DNA of 64,000 bases from Basidiobolus meristosporus CBS 931.73 (lineage: Eukaryota > Basidiobolomycota > Basidiobolomycetes > Basidiobolales > Basidiobolaceae): assembly GCA_002104905.1 (NCBI GenBank), contig MCFE01000214.1, forward strand, positions 62,001-126,000, read 5' to 3'. The notes under the pieces were generated by a model. The model made no database searches. It was not told the DNA's origin and was given only the letters and a program-made list of their open reading frames with translations. A program made the translations under genes and the position numbers. Every line of letters starts with the position of its first letter. The first letter of the stretch is position 1. This document shows, piece by piece, positions 1-10,005 of the stretch.

Positions 1-284
1 GATTAGCATTCTGTCCTGACCAAATGTCTTGTCACAATTTACTTGGAATACTTTCACCATATTATCAGGTACCCAGATTATGGTCTTGCTCAGAGTTGTC
101 CAAAAGCCCCCAATCTTTGCACACATATTCTTAGGACCTTCCTGAGCATATTTTACACACTTGTTTACTCTACTTTATCAAAAGTATAAATCCCATACTT
201 TTGATCAGTAAATCAACAAGTGGATAACATTTAAGTCCTCTTGTTCTCCATATCTCTTCCAATACTCCTCCAAATATTGCAACA
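1..284 (+). repeat. Partial copia-type LTR, 3' part, forward
   Basis: This is the 3' part of an LTR related to the Copia-A family; the 5' part lies outside the window or is lost. It contains a TATA-like box (AAAGTATAAAT near 180-195), the shared family block near 100-120 (GTTGTCCAAAAGC followed by CTTTGCACACAT), a TCAGTAAATCAAC stretch and a terminal TTGCAACA ending at 284. The solo LTR at 1228-5013 is the same subfamily in the opposite orientation. No priming site follows position 284, so it is a solo or truncated LTR. Confidence 0.75.
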
Positions 285-334
285 GATATATACCATATCC
301 CTAGCCACAACATTACATTGTTAACCAGTAGATG

Positions 335-930
335 GATCACTAGGCAGTCCTGGGTCCATGGAGTATCCTGGCATTCTTTTCTATGGGTGTAGTCTCATTG
401 CATATTGGGATCTTGCCAGGCTCATGCAGGTTCCTGTTGCAAGGGGAGATAGTCACAAAATCAATCAGCAAGCCTTCTGCTTCAGTGCAATCACCAAGTG
501 GGCCATATTCAGAAGGCTGAGGTGAGCTAACAGGCATCACAAGCTCATATCAGTCAGTTTGTGATAGATGACAAGTATGGTTAGGTGCTGTTATAGAAGT
601 ACCAGGTGGCCAGCAAGATATTACTGATACAGTAGTGTCTGATGGATGCTTAAATTTGACTGGTGTGGCAAGTCAGTGGCAGTGATCCTTGTAACACTTC
701 CAATACTGATGTGTGCTTCACAGCTGAAAGGCTGATTAGAGCAGCAACATGGTTGTTTGCCACTTCTCTTGAGGTGTTGAATCAAAGTAGTCCTTTCTGT
801 AGGGCAAACAGCTTGACACTCATTAGTATAATGCTATCATATCCCTACTTTTCAAACTAAAATGATTATAAGACAATCTTTTATTTAAGACATTGCACCT
901 ATGTCAATATAAGATTCAATGATGACCCAC
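335..930 (+). repeat. 5' block of unclassified element U (copy 1)
   Basis: About 600 bp that matches, with considerable divergence, the reverse complement of 10310-10860. Shared landmarks include CATTCTTTTC-ATGGG near 370, the GTGCTGTTATAGAAGTA block near 585 and the TTGAATCAAAGTA block near 778. In both copies this block lies just upstream, on the same strand, of the block called Y below, so I treat it as the 5' part of one larger unclassified element. Short open frames survive (for example 663-860) but none matches a family I know. Confidence 0.6.
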
Positions 931-1024
931 CATTGTAAGCACTATGAACAAAGTTGTGGCATCACATACATCAAGATAAGTGGCACTACTTCCCCATTGT
1001 CTTAAAATACATCCATATATATAT
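931..1024. other. Unannotated spacer with a short AT run
   Basis: AT-rich sequence between the element-U 5' block and the start of its reading frame, with an (AT)n-like run at about 1012-1025. I see no gene here. Confidence 0.4.
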
Positions 1025-1438
1025 ATGCTGCCAAAAAACAAAGCCAAGTTGTCTGGTTCCCAACCAAACACCACTGCTGACAGCAGCAGAATAATGGATG
1101 GACAACATCTTGCTTTGACATTCAATGAAACAAGCAGGGCTACATCCAAAAAAAGCCATGTTGACTGTGAGACCACTGAAGGTAATAATGTAGACTCCTC
1201 AGGCTCCCAGTCAGGTAGGCAATTGAGTGTTGCAATATTCTGAGGAGTATTGGAAGTGATGTGGAGAACTAGAGGATTTACATGTTATTCACTTATAGAT
1301 TTATTGATCAAAAGTATGGTATTTATACTTTTGATAAAGTAGAGGAAAACAAACGTGTAGAGTTTGTTAAGGAAGGTCCCAAGAATATGTGTGCAAAGTT
1401 TGGGGTCTTTTGGACGACTTTGAGAAAAATAATAATAT

Positions 1439-1535
1439 AGACTTGTTCCGTTGGATAGTGCCACATAGTGCCAGCCGGTTTATAGTGCCGGATCGATCTG
1501 GCACTCTATGGCACTATCTGGCACTATAATTTCTA
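1439..1535. repeat. Harbinger-1 left TIR and AGTGCC subterminal motifs
   Basis: The terminal repeat AGACTTGTTCC is followed by three AGTGCC hexamers and then inverted copies GGCACT up to about 1527. Clustered, inverted subterminal hexamers are typical transposase-binding sites in DNA transposons; the binding role here is inferred. The same motif set recurs at both ends of the fold-back elements at 16584-17315 and 53547. Confidence 0.7.
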
Positions 1536-1621
1536 CCATGATGCCAGTGGTATGATACAGTTACTGGTAATTTTACTCAATCTTACTTATGTTGCTCAGA
1601 ATAGTGCTTTCCTTGCTTTAT

Positions 1622-2548
1622 TTACTCTTCATAATGCTCCAGACACATTTCTCTCAGTGGATGTCTTCTTGTATGAACATACTGTGCATTGATAAGTATC
1701 TTAACTATTTTACCTATTCTGCTGTTTTCTCCTATATATGACTTTCCTCTGTATTTACCTGCCAATATGCTGAATCTCTTCAGATATCCAAATGTGTGCT
1801 CTACCCTTACTCTGAAATGATTAAATATCTCATTGTTGAGCTTCTGCTTCCTGCTAAGCACACCATTCCTTGGCTTCCTATAAGCTGTAATACATCCTAA
1901 TCTCTGACAATCCTCTCCTATATAGGCCAAGTCTGCCATACATTTCTCCCCTCTACTGAATTCAGGATGATTCTCTACCCAGAGTGCTTTGTCATGCCTA
2001 CTTCCAGCAAATGGCCCACTAAACCAGATGATGTTACCCTCAATGTCAGACAGTGCTTGAAACTTCACACAGTGTGCCTTGTACTTGCCAGAATAAAAGT
2101 GCCTCTGCCCTCTAGAAGGTCTGTTAATCCTCACTGGGAAGGTATCCAAAATACTCCTGATATGGAACCTGTTGCTGAACACTCTGGGATATGGAAGTCT
2201 ATTGGAGCTTCTGAACCTAGTATTCCAAGCTTGCTCTAAGTCATTCATACCCTCTGCAAGGTGGTTCTCCATTGCTGTCAGCTGGGAATGAAAGCTTCTA
2301 GGACTTTTGTTGCCATGGATGGTGGGATGAAACCTTGTAGGGCAATAGTTCTTGTAATAGCAGAGAAGCTTAACAAGGGATCTCCTTGAGTAGATTGGGG
2401 TTGATGGTCCACAGTACTTGGAATAGATCTCCTCCAGTGTGTCAAAAGGAAATCCAGTGGTAGTGATGGGATTGATGAGAAAAGACCATTCAGATGAGTA
2501 AGTCATATTAAAATTGATGGATGATTGTATGGAGGCGGTTTGAATCAA
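1622..2548 (-). CDS. PIF/Harbinger-like (DDE_Tnp_4 type) transposase, intact
   Basis: A 308-residue, uninterrupted protein expected to cut and paste the element in the nucleus. The N-terminal third is helical and likely binds DNA. The catalytic core shows D135 (in SILDTFPVRI), the HARBI1-like block around residues 150-190 (YSGKYKAHCVKFQALSD, then GSRHDKALW), D206 (in MADLAYIG) and E250 (in RVEHTFGYLKRF), the order and context of the DDE_Tnp_4/HARBI1 family. The start ATG at 2548 is the one shared with the near-identical copy at 24695-25621. The family also needs a second, Myb-like or DNA-binding protein; the divergent gene at 2866-4128 sits in that place. The length is a little short of the usual 350-450 residues but no core motif is missing. 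Confidence 0.9.
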   Translation of the reverse strand: MIQTASIQSSINFNMTYSSEWSFLINPITTTGFPFDTLEEIYSKYCGPSTPIYSRRSLVKLLCYYKNYCPTRFHPTIHGNKSPRSFHSQLTAMENHLAEGMNDLEQAWNTRFRSSNRLPYPRVFSNRFHIRSILDTFPVRINRPSRGQRHFYSGKYKAHCVKFQALSDIEGNIIWFSGPFAGSRHDKALWVENHPEFSRGEKCMADLAYIGEDCQRLGCITAYRKPRNGVLSRKQKLNNEIFNHFRVRVEHTFGYLKRFSILAGKYRGKSYIGENSRIGKIVKILINAQYVHTRRHPLREMCLEHYEE

Positions 2549-2865
2549 TTCGGTGCGATCTGCGTTATTTATCTAATTTTTAACACATTATGGTTAAATC
2601 TCCATCAATTGCCATGTATCCCATCATTATGTCCCAAAAATCATCCGCAAACAATGCCTTGGTACTTTTATTGATGCTTTAATCATAGGTCTATAATCAA
2701 ACAGGAAATCTGCAATTGATGTGATCTGATCTGTGTCAACGCAATCCAAGATGCATCATGCATAATATATGGAAAATTCAACAATCACTTTAGTTTTCAT
2801 ATATATTTCATATAAGACCAGGTTGATGCCAATATACTGCTGTATAAGTATACAAATCCGTTGCT
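2549..2865. promoter_or_regulatory. Divergent intergenic region of Harbinger-1
   Basis: About 317 bp between the two head-to-head genes, conserved in the copy at 25622-25937. It presumably contains both promoters; I see AT-rich stretches (CATATATATTTCATATAAG near 2798) but no certain TATA assignment. The role is inferred from gene orientation. Confidence 0.45.
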
Positions 2866-4128
2866 ATGGTCCCCATACCAAGCCTCAACTCATCTTTAGT
2901 ACAACCCAGACAAAACCCATCCCCCAGCTCACTAGCGCGGTCCGGACCAGAAAAGTCAATGTTGGATCCGTTTGAGTTCTCGCCAAATGATTTTAGTATG
3001 GCCCAAGTGTCTATGATGAGCCTTCATACAGATATTTGGGCACTACTGATTAATCTAGCAGAACTAGATACCTCAGAGAGTTGACAAAGATGGAAGAATT
3101 TGAGTAGAAAGCTGTGGCATGAGTTCTACATCAAGATGCCAGCCGATGTATGTAAAAAGATATATAACAAGACAAGTATTGAAATCAAGAATGAGCTGAG
3201 AGTGAGGGGATTTGACAAGGAAGCCGCGCGGGAACAATTTTGCGCGCAATTTGCACAGTACGGGCCGGACGCGTCCGTTTGTGCCTCAACTTTGGGAACC
3301 AAAGAGATTTTGAATGAGTTTTTGCCTCAAATGACTAATGTACTACGTGATATATTAGTAGAGCTAAGTGGCTTCCAAGAGCAATATACACAGGACTCAT
3401 CCAGGCAACAGCTCCAAAGTATCAGACAGAGGGTAAGTGAATACCTTGAGGAATCAGATGGTGAGCTTCAGGAGGAAGAATACAGACCGCGAGCAACGTC
3501 GTCCAGATTGCGCCAGCATGCCTCGCTGGATTCCCTACCATCTCTTGCAACCACAGCACGCCGGCGCGCGTCAGTCCAGACCACGCCAACACCCTTTACC
3601 AGAACGCCCCGTGTCGAGTCAACGCGCATTGAGTCAACGCGCATCGGGTCAACGCGCGCGCTTCAGAGCAAAACTACCAGAACTTGCCAAACTGCTCATT
3701 TAGATACAAGTCCATTGGAGCGGACCGAGTCGCGTCAACATGCGGCATCACATCAAACTCAGCCAAGGGCCATCTCAACGCGTCAAGGCGCGCCTGCGCG
3801 TGCCGTTTCGCCTGACCATCAGCGAGTTACTTCTGGTGAACTGACTGATGATGACCAACATGAAGTGACTCAACCACCGGAGCCCTTGGCAAGTAAAAGA
3901 ACGCGTCAGCGCGTGGCACTACAGGCCGGTTCAGTTGGTTCAGTTGGAGCAATTCAGCGCGGCCAAGCTGCAGCATCGCACTCATCAACTAGGAGGCAAA
4001 ATACTGACTACAAATACACAAGTAGCCAAGATGATAGTCAGCCAGGAAGTAGTATAGGTGTGCAAAGTGAGTCACTACCAAATGCTTCAGTAGTAATCCC
4101 TGTGAGAAAAAAACCCAGGAGAAGATGA
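2866..4128 (+). pseudogene. Harbinger second protein, one internal stop
   Basis: A frame of about 420 codons broken by TGA at 3082-3084, where the sister copy (25938-26603) has CAA (Gln). Downstream the frame stays open to 4128. The N-terminal ~150 residues are acidic then helical with conserved Trp/Leu positions (WKNLSRKLWHEFY). The C-terminal half is low-complexity, rich in Ser, Thr, Arg and Gln, and has a short tandem repeat from about 3606 to 3660 (ESTRI-type units). It ends in a basic cluster (RKKPRRR) that could be a nuclear localisation signal. Harbinger elements usually encode a Myb/SANT-like partner here; I cannot see a clear Myb motif. It could be a divergent DNA-binding partner. 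Confidence 0.7.
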
Positions 4129-4871
4129 TGCGATTGCTTTGAATCGCTCACATTTGTAATGATCCCAACAACCCTTTTTTTTTGCAATCCGAATTGAGCC
4201 ATTGCAAATCAGTGATCATCAAATTTTTGATATAAGTAATATCAAGGTCGTCTCACATTTGAGACAGAACCCCTATAAATAAACACCCTGCATATATATA
4301 CGTCATCTGTAATACCAGTGCAGCTATTGGATCTGTTTCGCACCTACACGATCGCTTGCGTGCTAGCTATGACACCTTGCCCAATCACTAGGATAAGGGA
4401 TTTACTTGCTCAATGGGCAAAATGGGATATTTGATGGCAAATCAGGTAGCTTTTTCAGTAGTCAATGAGCCAATTGGGGGCTGCCAGCTTCAGGATACTT
4501 TTGGACCAATTAACCACTGAGATACCGTCCAATTGGAGTGAGGGTAACCAAAATGGTAAGTATCAGTGTAGTTTATAGTGTGATACACATTTATTTCCAT
4601 TTACATTAAAGAAACATATCCAAATACCGGATTTTACCTGCCATTATAGCGGTATCCGATCGCGCACGTGATGCAAGCATTACAAGTTGGCGCGATCATC
4701 CGCGCCAACCTCATCGTGTCAGATTGTGCCATAGTGTGCGAGATCGTCCCGCATAGTGCAAAATTGTACAAGAACAATCCTGCCTTCTGGTAGCTATAAT
4801 ATTGCGCCCGATCGTTCTTTGCGACCGCGGATTGCGCCGCGCGCCCTGGCATGGTACAATGGAACAAGTCT
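4129..4871. other. Harbinger-1 right non-coding end and TIR
   Basis: No gene. The outer 300 bp (4560-4871) carry repeated GCGC, GTGCGA and ATCGTCC-like motifs, unlike the AGTGCC motifs of the left end, so the two ends are asymmetric. The same 300 bp occurs inverted at 24218-24511 with many CpG sites changed to TpG or CpA. Confidence 0.7.
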
Positions 4872-5278
4872 TATGGGTACCTGACAATTTGGTGAAAATA
4901 TTCTAAGTAAATCCCGACAAGAAATCTAGTCAGGACAGAATGCTAATCACAGAATAAGATCTATGTGACTAAGTTAGCATGAATATTTAGGTGACAATTC
5001 AATAATTACAACATTGAGAATATATGCAGATCTGCAAGCTGAACAGGATGCTTGGGCAGGTGAGAATGCAGCAAACACAGAACCTCCAAGGGAAGAATAC
5101 CAAATGGCTGTTGTAACAATAACACCACCAGTGTTGGCAAGTATTTTGTCAGCTCATACTAAAGTATTAATGAGGCAATTAGGTGTAGTGGCTGCTAGGG
5201 TAAATGTATGACCCAGCAAGATTGGGAGGTTGTACAGAGTCAGGTTGAGCCAAAAATATATGTAGAGCAATCAACATC

Positions 5279-6508
5279 TGTTGTGTTGTATTATGATTAG
5301 TTTGGGGCTTGTTCTACAATGTAGAGGCTAATCAACAATATACAACAACTTCCAGTATGTTAATACTGAAATAGTTTATTGGGAGTTTGATATACCAATA
5401 GAAGATATAACTTTCACTAATTTCCTCAATCTTAGGCTCAAAATATACTGTAGGCAGTGTTTATCACTTCTACAGCAGTGTTCTGACCTTCTGTCGACTA
5501 ATGGGCTTATTTACTTTTATAGTAACTTTTCCTTATTTGGAAGTCACTTTCCTTTCTGAGAAAATATTTCCTAATATGGAAATTCTGAACTCCCCTTTAA
5601 CCTAAAGGGGTGTGTTGTAGAAGTCTCTAAAGGGGTCTTTAGACCTAAAGGGGTGTCTAAAGGGGTGTCTTTAGAGTAAAGGGGCTTCTTGTAGTGGTCT
5701 CTAAAGTGGACTTTACACTAAAGGGGTGCCTAAAGGGGCTTCTTTAGAGTAAAGGGGTTTCTTAAAGGGGTCTTTAGACTAAAGGGGTGTCTAAAGGGGT
5801 GTCTTTAGAGTAAAGGGGTTTCTTAGAGGGGACTTTTCCGACAGAAAAGTGGTAGTTTCTTGTAGAACTTAGATTGGATTCTTGTGAGCTTTGCAGTCTC
5901 TTTACTGATGTAGTACCAATCAAAGTCAGAATACTCAACAGTGCAAGTGATGCAGGGGAAGTCTTATAACCTTTAAACTTGTAATTGTAGTGTGGAGATT
6001 CTGGAAAGAGAGGCTCTCTCTTTATTTTTCAGCTGGGGAAGTCATATATATGAAAATTTTGAAGGATCAAAGTTTTTGGGCGATTGCGCAAGCAATACAC
6101 GTGATACAAAGCTAAAATTTTGCAGTGGCGCAGATCGGACATAGGCGCAGCACCTGTGAAAATTTCACGTGATTTGATTGGCTGGTTCGAAAGTTACACG
6201 CGATCAAAGTCACCGTAGTAATCCTAGCAATAAGGCATAGTATATATAATAGTTGGACTCTTTTGGTCATAACTCCTTAAGTACTGCTTCAAATGAGCTG
6301 TAATTTGAAACATGTGTTGGCTACTACGTGTTCTGTATGACATAATATTCTTGGGTGGATTGCTTGTCAGGGTCTGGAGTATTTGCTCTTCAAAGTTGGA
6401 AATTCTTGATCTTTCTCTTGTGTGTTACGATAGCAAAAAGCAAAATAAAGAAATGAGTGCAATATTGGTTTAGAGATATTGTAGTAATGGAATACTTTCC
6501 ATTACCAC
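5279..6508. mobile_element. 1.23-kb insertion in element U, probable solo LTR
   Basis: Comparison with the other Y copies shows that sequence homologous up to about 5278 resumes at about 6514. The insertion starts TGTTGTGTTG and ends ATTACCAC(A), with a 5-bp direct repeat ACATC at 5274-5278 and 6509-6513. TG..CA-like ends and a 5-bp duplication suggest an LTR; no coding region or second LTR is seen, so a solo LTR of an otherwise absent retrotransposon is the simplest reading. It contains a minisatellite (next entry) and a TATATATAATAG box near 6241. It could also be an unknown non-autonomous transposon. Confidence 0.6.
5590..5838. repeat. TAAAGGGG minisatellite, ~72-bp higher-order unit
   Basis: The octamer TAAAGGGG occurs about a dozen times, arranged in roughly three higher-order units of about 72 bp (beginning near 5625, 5699 and 5771). 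Each unit contains CTTTAGA and its inverse CTCTAAAG, so the array can also form hairpins. It lies inside the 1.23-kb insertion. Confidence 0.85.
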
Positions 6509-6513
6509 ACATC

Positions 6514-6960
6514 CCAGGTAGAGAGTGCAGTATCTATGCTGCAATAAAGGAACTAAAGTAGCTCAAGGTCAGAGTCAAGAATTGAGCCATTTACTGATGT
6601 AGCAGCAGAGCAATACCAGAAATTTTTTGAGACACAACACCAGTGCCCAACAGTGAAGCCAACAGTACTAATCACAGCATGTGAGGGAGAGACTGTAGCA
6701 ATTAAATCAAAGCCTAAAAGTCTAAAGACATTGGGGATCAGTGAAGCCATTGAGTTCAATGATGAAGGGTGAGCTAATAATCAAGAGGTCATGCAAGGCC
6801 AATGGGGCCCCAACAGTTTTGTTGGGGACCTCTGCTGGCATTATAACAGCAATATGGTGGCTTAGAGATAGTTCTGTATAGTGATACCATACAAATTTAC
6901 TAAATGGTATTTCTTCTTCAACTTCCCCTAGGGTCATTCACATATTCCACTGTAGCATCA
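6514..6960 (+). repeat. Element U copy 1, Y block continued
   Basis: Diverged match to the reverse complement of about 9400-9735, continuing the Y block after the 1.23-kb insertion. It keeps landmarks such as GAAGCCATTGAGT near 6743 and TCAAGAGG near 6781. The frame is broken. The stretch 6960-7070 shows nothing I can assign. Confidence 0.5.
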
Positions 6961-7069
6961 CCCCTCTTTATTTCCTTACCCACTACTACATTGGGTATTT
7001 CATGTATAGTTTGAATCAATAAAACTATGGCCTCCTGCTTACTAACCTCTACCTATGTGCACACCCACT

Positions 7070-8560
7070 GCAATTGGCATACTTCTTCCTATGAGTAATA
7101 ATAGTGATGATCCCATCAAGAGGCCTTCACAAAATTAAAGTTGTGTGACTAAGAGGTATTCATCCCATAGGACACCTTGCAATGCCCATTGAAAAACTAT
7201 TGCACCCCAGATTTCACAAAAATTTGGCCAACATTTTTTATCACAACAATACATGAGTGACTTTTGATTAGGCCTCTGACAATTCTCTCACTTTCTGATC
7301 CTGGACACTCAGTTACTATTTTCCCACTTTCTGTTCCCAGACACTCTATCACCTCCTATATTTGAGTATATTGATTGGCTATTACCTCTTTTCCACACTC
7401 CTTACTTCCTGACAGAACCAATTCTCCAGCTTTTCATGCATACAAATTGCTCTATTTCAGTTGAAACTTCAGTTATAAATCAATTGCCAATTGTATTGGA
7501 CTATACAAGTCCCTACACCCAACACCCATATTAAGCCCAGCCTCACACCTCACAAGTGGCTCCATTCAATCCCCATTCAAGAAGTAATTCTGCTGTAACT
7601 CTCTTTTTCCATGACTTTGTTAAGAATCCTGCAGCTTTATACCACTGTTCATTCACTGTTTTTCATACAGTCTGATCTTCAGCTGGCACTGCAAGGTCTA
7701 ATAACTCATCTGCTAGTCTTTGCAACTCATCCTTGCAAGATTCAAGTGTGTTTTCTTGAGCACTGCTCTTGAAGAAGTGCTGCATCCTCCTGGAGTGCCT
7801 ATCAAAGCTTCAAGATTCCGCTGCAGGCATTGTGATGGTCTTCTCAGTTCTTACAATTTTGCTTTGTCTCTCAGTGGGATCTCCACTCTGTCTACAATAA
7901 AGGACATGAAGGCAGTGGTAGACAAGTTGCTTTTCTCTATTAACTCATATACCTTGCTAGAGTGTAGATCAGCTGTTGCACTTCCAACTCTTAAGAATAC
8001 AGCTATTGTCTTGTTGGTAATTCTTCTTGGCTATGATAGAATTCTGCCTGTTCTAGGCTGATGATATTAACTGGTGAGAACTGCAGGTTCTTTCTCACAC
8101 TTCCCTGTCTCTGGCTTTGGTATACCTTTTTCTCTTTACCTTTACCTTTATCACTGCCAAGTCTCTCACTGCTACTTGAGCTGAGTGCTTCTGGTATTGT
8201 ACTCTGACTTCTCCCTGATGGATGAAGCACTAGTGCATTCATTTTTGCCTGCTTGTGCCTTGTGGCACTCTACTGGCAACTTGACATATCTAAGCTGCTT
8301 GCTTGGAACTATGAGCTCTGTTTGTAACAAGCACCTGCAAAAGCCATGGGTTTTTATCACTGTTAAGTCCCTCACAGCTACTGTGACTGAGTGCCTCTTG
8401 CATTGTACTTTGCTTTCTCATTGACAGATGCTGCACTGATGCATCCATTTCTGCCTGCTTATCCCTTGCCAGCACTCTCCCTGCAACTAAATGTTTCTTT
8501 GCCACTGGTTTGGAACTTTCAGCTCTTCCTGGGATTGTCATGATCACATGACATCCTGGT
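7070..8560 (-). repeat. Element U copy 2, X block (3' part)
   Basis: The most complete copy of block X. Read on the minus strand it has a Lys/Ser-rich coding-like segment (8547-8290 and 8242-8003, with the recurrent KQS..QEALS.SS motif), then a segment near 7920-7690 with FIVDRVEIPLRD and LADELLDLAVPAED, then a non-coding 3' tail. The same blocks recur at 14096-14497 plus 15568-16045 and at 26740-27700. Frameshifts and stops are frequent. I do not recognise the protein; gag-like is possible because of the charged, low-complexity character. Confidence 0.55.
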
Positions 8561-9059
8561 CTCTGATGTTCAAGCTAAATTAAGTTGCTGAAGAAATCAC
8601 AGTTCCTTCTAGAAAGTTCTACTGCATTCTAGCAACTTCTGCAAAGCTCCAAGTCAACATTACACAACAAAACATTCTATGGAAGCTCCCCTTTGGAATT
8701 TATGTATCCAAGTACCATATATGGTAATTTCATGTCACATTACGTAGTCACATGTTCAGTTTACCCCTGACATATCTCCATGTGATGTTCTAGTGTGTTC
8801 TTTTGCATATTTCTATCTTGGCACACTTACTGTGCCTTACCCCAGAACCCCATCAGTATTAGCCAATATCTCTTGGCATCCATATTGCCAAAAAGTATAC
8901 ATAGTCCTATCCCCCCTTGTACTATTACTAAATCAGAGATGGCAAAATTATCTAATCAAGCTGAATTACTCAAAATTGAATCTAATGAAAGGATAAAACT
9001 TCAAGAGTTAATCATCAAACATAAGAATTAGACTTAGTTAAAAGATCTAGATTTCAAGT
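8561..9059 (-). repeat. Element U copy 2, spacer between Y and X
   Basis: No clear gene. A ~105-bp piece at 8813-8920 recurs as the reverse complement at 24110-24217, again between the Y and X blocks, supporting the order Y, spacer, X in one parental element. The rest, 8561-8812, is AT-rich without recognisable content. Confidence 0.45.
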
Positions 9060-10005
9060 ATCCTAACTTTAATACAATGGCTAAATCTGATCTTGAAGCC
9101 CCCCAATATTGGAAGGATCAAATTCTGCTCTTAGCCTTCCCATAAATTCAGGTAACCTAGCAAGTGATTCAAATGTTAGGGAACTTGTCACAAATGGAGG
9201 AGTACCAACAACAGAAAAAATGATAATAAGCCCTTTTGAAAATTGGGCATTATTACTTTCTCCAATTGAGGAAGCTGCTGGTTTTTTTCTGTGGCACCCC
9301 TGTTTTTCTGCCTTGAATAGTTTGTGCTATCTTTCAGATACTTTCTCAGCATCTCAATGCTGGCCAAAAATATGTTTGCTCACTTGAATCCAGGATAATG
9401 CTCACGGTGCAGGTCACTCACATTCAGCTTGGCCTTAATTTCTTGATAGTCCCATGGTATGCTGGCCTTAAGATGATGCCATTGTAGACTTATGGTGGCC
9501 TCTTGAATATCAGCCCACTCCTTGTTAGTGCACTCAATAGCTTCATGAATTTTCAGTGTCTTTTACTTTTTAGAAGTGAGTATTGACACCATAGTCTCCC
9601 CCTCCCATGCTGTGATAGGTTTTTCTGTGAGCATTATCTTTTAGCACTGTTGTTGTGCTTCAAAGACTGCATGGTGTTCCTCTGCTGATACATTGGGAAA
9701 TGCCTCAATTTTTGGCTGTGACATTGAACTACTTCAGTTCCTTGTATGGAGCAAAGATATTGTGTTCTTTACCTGGGACATTGATTGCTTTACACCATTT
9801 CTCTACTCATCCTGTTTCTGGACTATTTCCTGATTTCTCAGGGCCATTGCATCTATCCTATCAGCCACTGCACCTAATTGCCTCATTAATGCTTTGCTAT
9901 GAGCTGACAAAATACTTGCTAATACTTGTGATGGTGATGTTATGAAAGCCACTTGCTGGTCTTTGATCAAAGAAACTGCATTAAAACCTCAGAGTACCAA
10001 CTTAG
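9060..10005 (-). pseudogene. Element U copy 2, Y block (decayed coding)
   Basis: On the minus strand this reads a decayed frame beginning near 9990 (QQVAFITSPSQ, then VLASILSAHSK), passing EAIECTNKEWADIQEA near 9540 and IEMLRKYLKDST near 9350. Copies at 5100-6960, 23350-23600 and 52310-52880 preserve many of the same residues, so the sequence was once protein-coding. Several stops interrupt it. No known domain is visible to me. A relic of a fold-back element (10006-10300) lies directly upstream. Confidence 0.5.

Larger units (their letters stand above)
1439..4871 (-). mobile_element. Harbinger-1: complete PIF/Harbinger-like DNA transposon
   Basis: A 3433-bp element with imperfect terminal inverted repeats: left end AGACTTGTTCCGTTGGATAG, right end (reverse complement) AGACTTGTTCCATTGTACCA. 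It is flanked by 3-bp direct repeats TAT at 1436-1438 and 4872-4874, as expected for the PIF/Harbinger superfamily. It carries two divergent genes: the transposase (1622-2548, minus) and a second protein (2866-4128, plus, one stop). The left subterminal region has several direct and inverted AGTGCC/GGCACT motifs (1450-1530); the right end instead has GCGC-rich motifs. It is far richer in CpG than the rest of the window, which points to a recent arrival or an unmethylated source. Confidence 0.9.
1223..5018 (-). mobile_element. Solo copia-type LTR with TSD TTGAG, split by Harbinger-1
   Basis: The LTR runs 1228-1438 plus 4872-5013 (about 350 bp) in reverse orientation, starting TGTTGCAATATT and ending ATTACAACA. 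Perfect 5-bp target duplications TTGAG lie at 1223-1227 and 5014-5018, so it is a genuine solo LTR formed by LTR-LTR recombination after insertion. Internally it has the family's TATA-like block and the GTGTGCAAAGTTTGGGG block. Harbinger-1 later inserted at the trinucleotide TAT inside it. The insertion disrupted the element-U reading frame. Confidence 0.85.
1025..5211 (+). pseudogene. Element U protein, split by a solo LTR plus Harbinger-1
   Basis: Two open segments, 1025-1227 and 5019-5211, were one reading frame. If the solo LTR (1228-5013) and one copy of its TTGAG duplication are removed, the frame reads through without a stop for about 130 codons. The first part is polar and rich in Ser/Thr; the second contains a leucine/alanine-rich stretch (VLASILSAH, near 5130). 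The second part recurs at 9655-9990 (minus) and 23360-23430 (plus) with the same frame partly kept. It ends at a TGA at 5209, just before a further insertion at 5279. I do not recognise the family; a gag-like or transposon accessory protein is possible. The ATG at 1025 is a guess; the frame is open further upstream. Confidence 0.55.

Noticed and set aside
1012-1026. AT-run as a regulatory site
   Set aside because: A short simple repeat in AT-rich DNA with no supporting context.
1967-2239. 90-codon frame on the plus strand, also at 25040-25312
   Set aside because: Antisense of the Harbinger transposase; its conservation follows from the real gene.
5590-5838. CRISPR-like array or telomere
   Set aside because: Units are 8 bp in a 72-bp periodicity without unique spacers, and the G-run octamer lies internal to an inserted element.
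7720-8061. 113-codon plus-strand frame
   Set aside because: The opposite strand matches the X block of element U at residue level, so this frame is a shadow.
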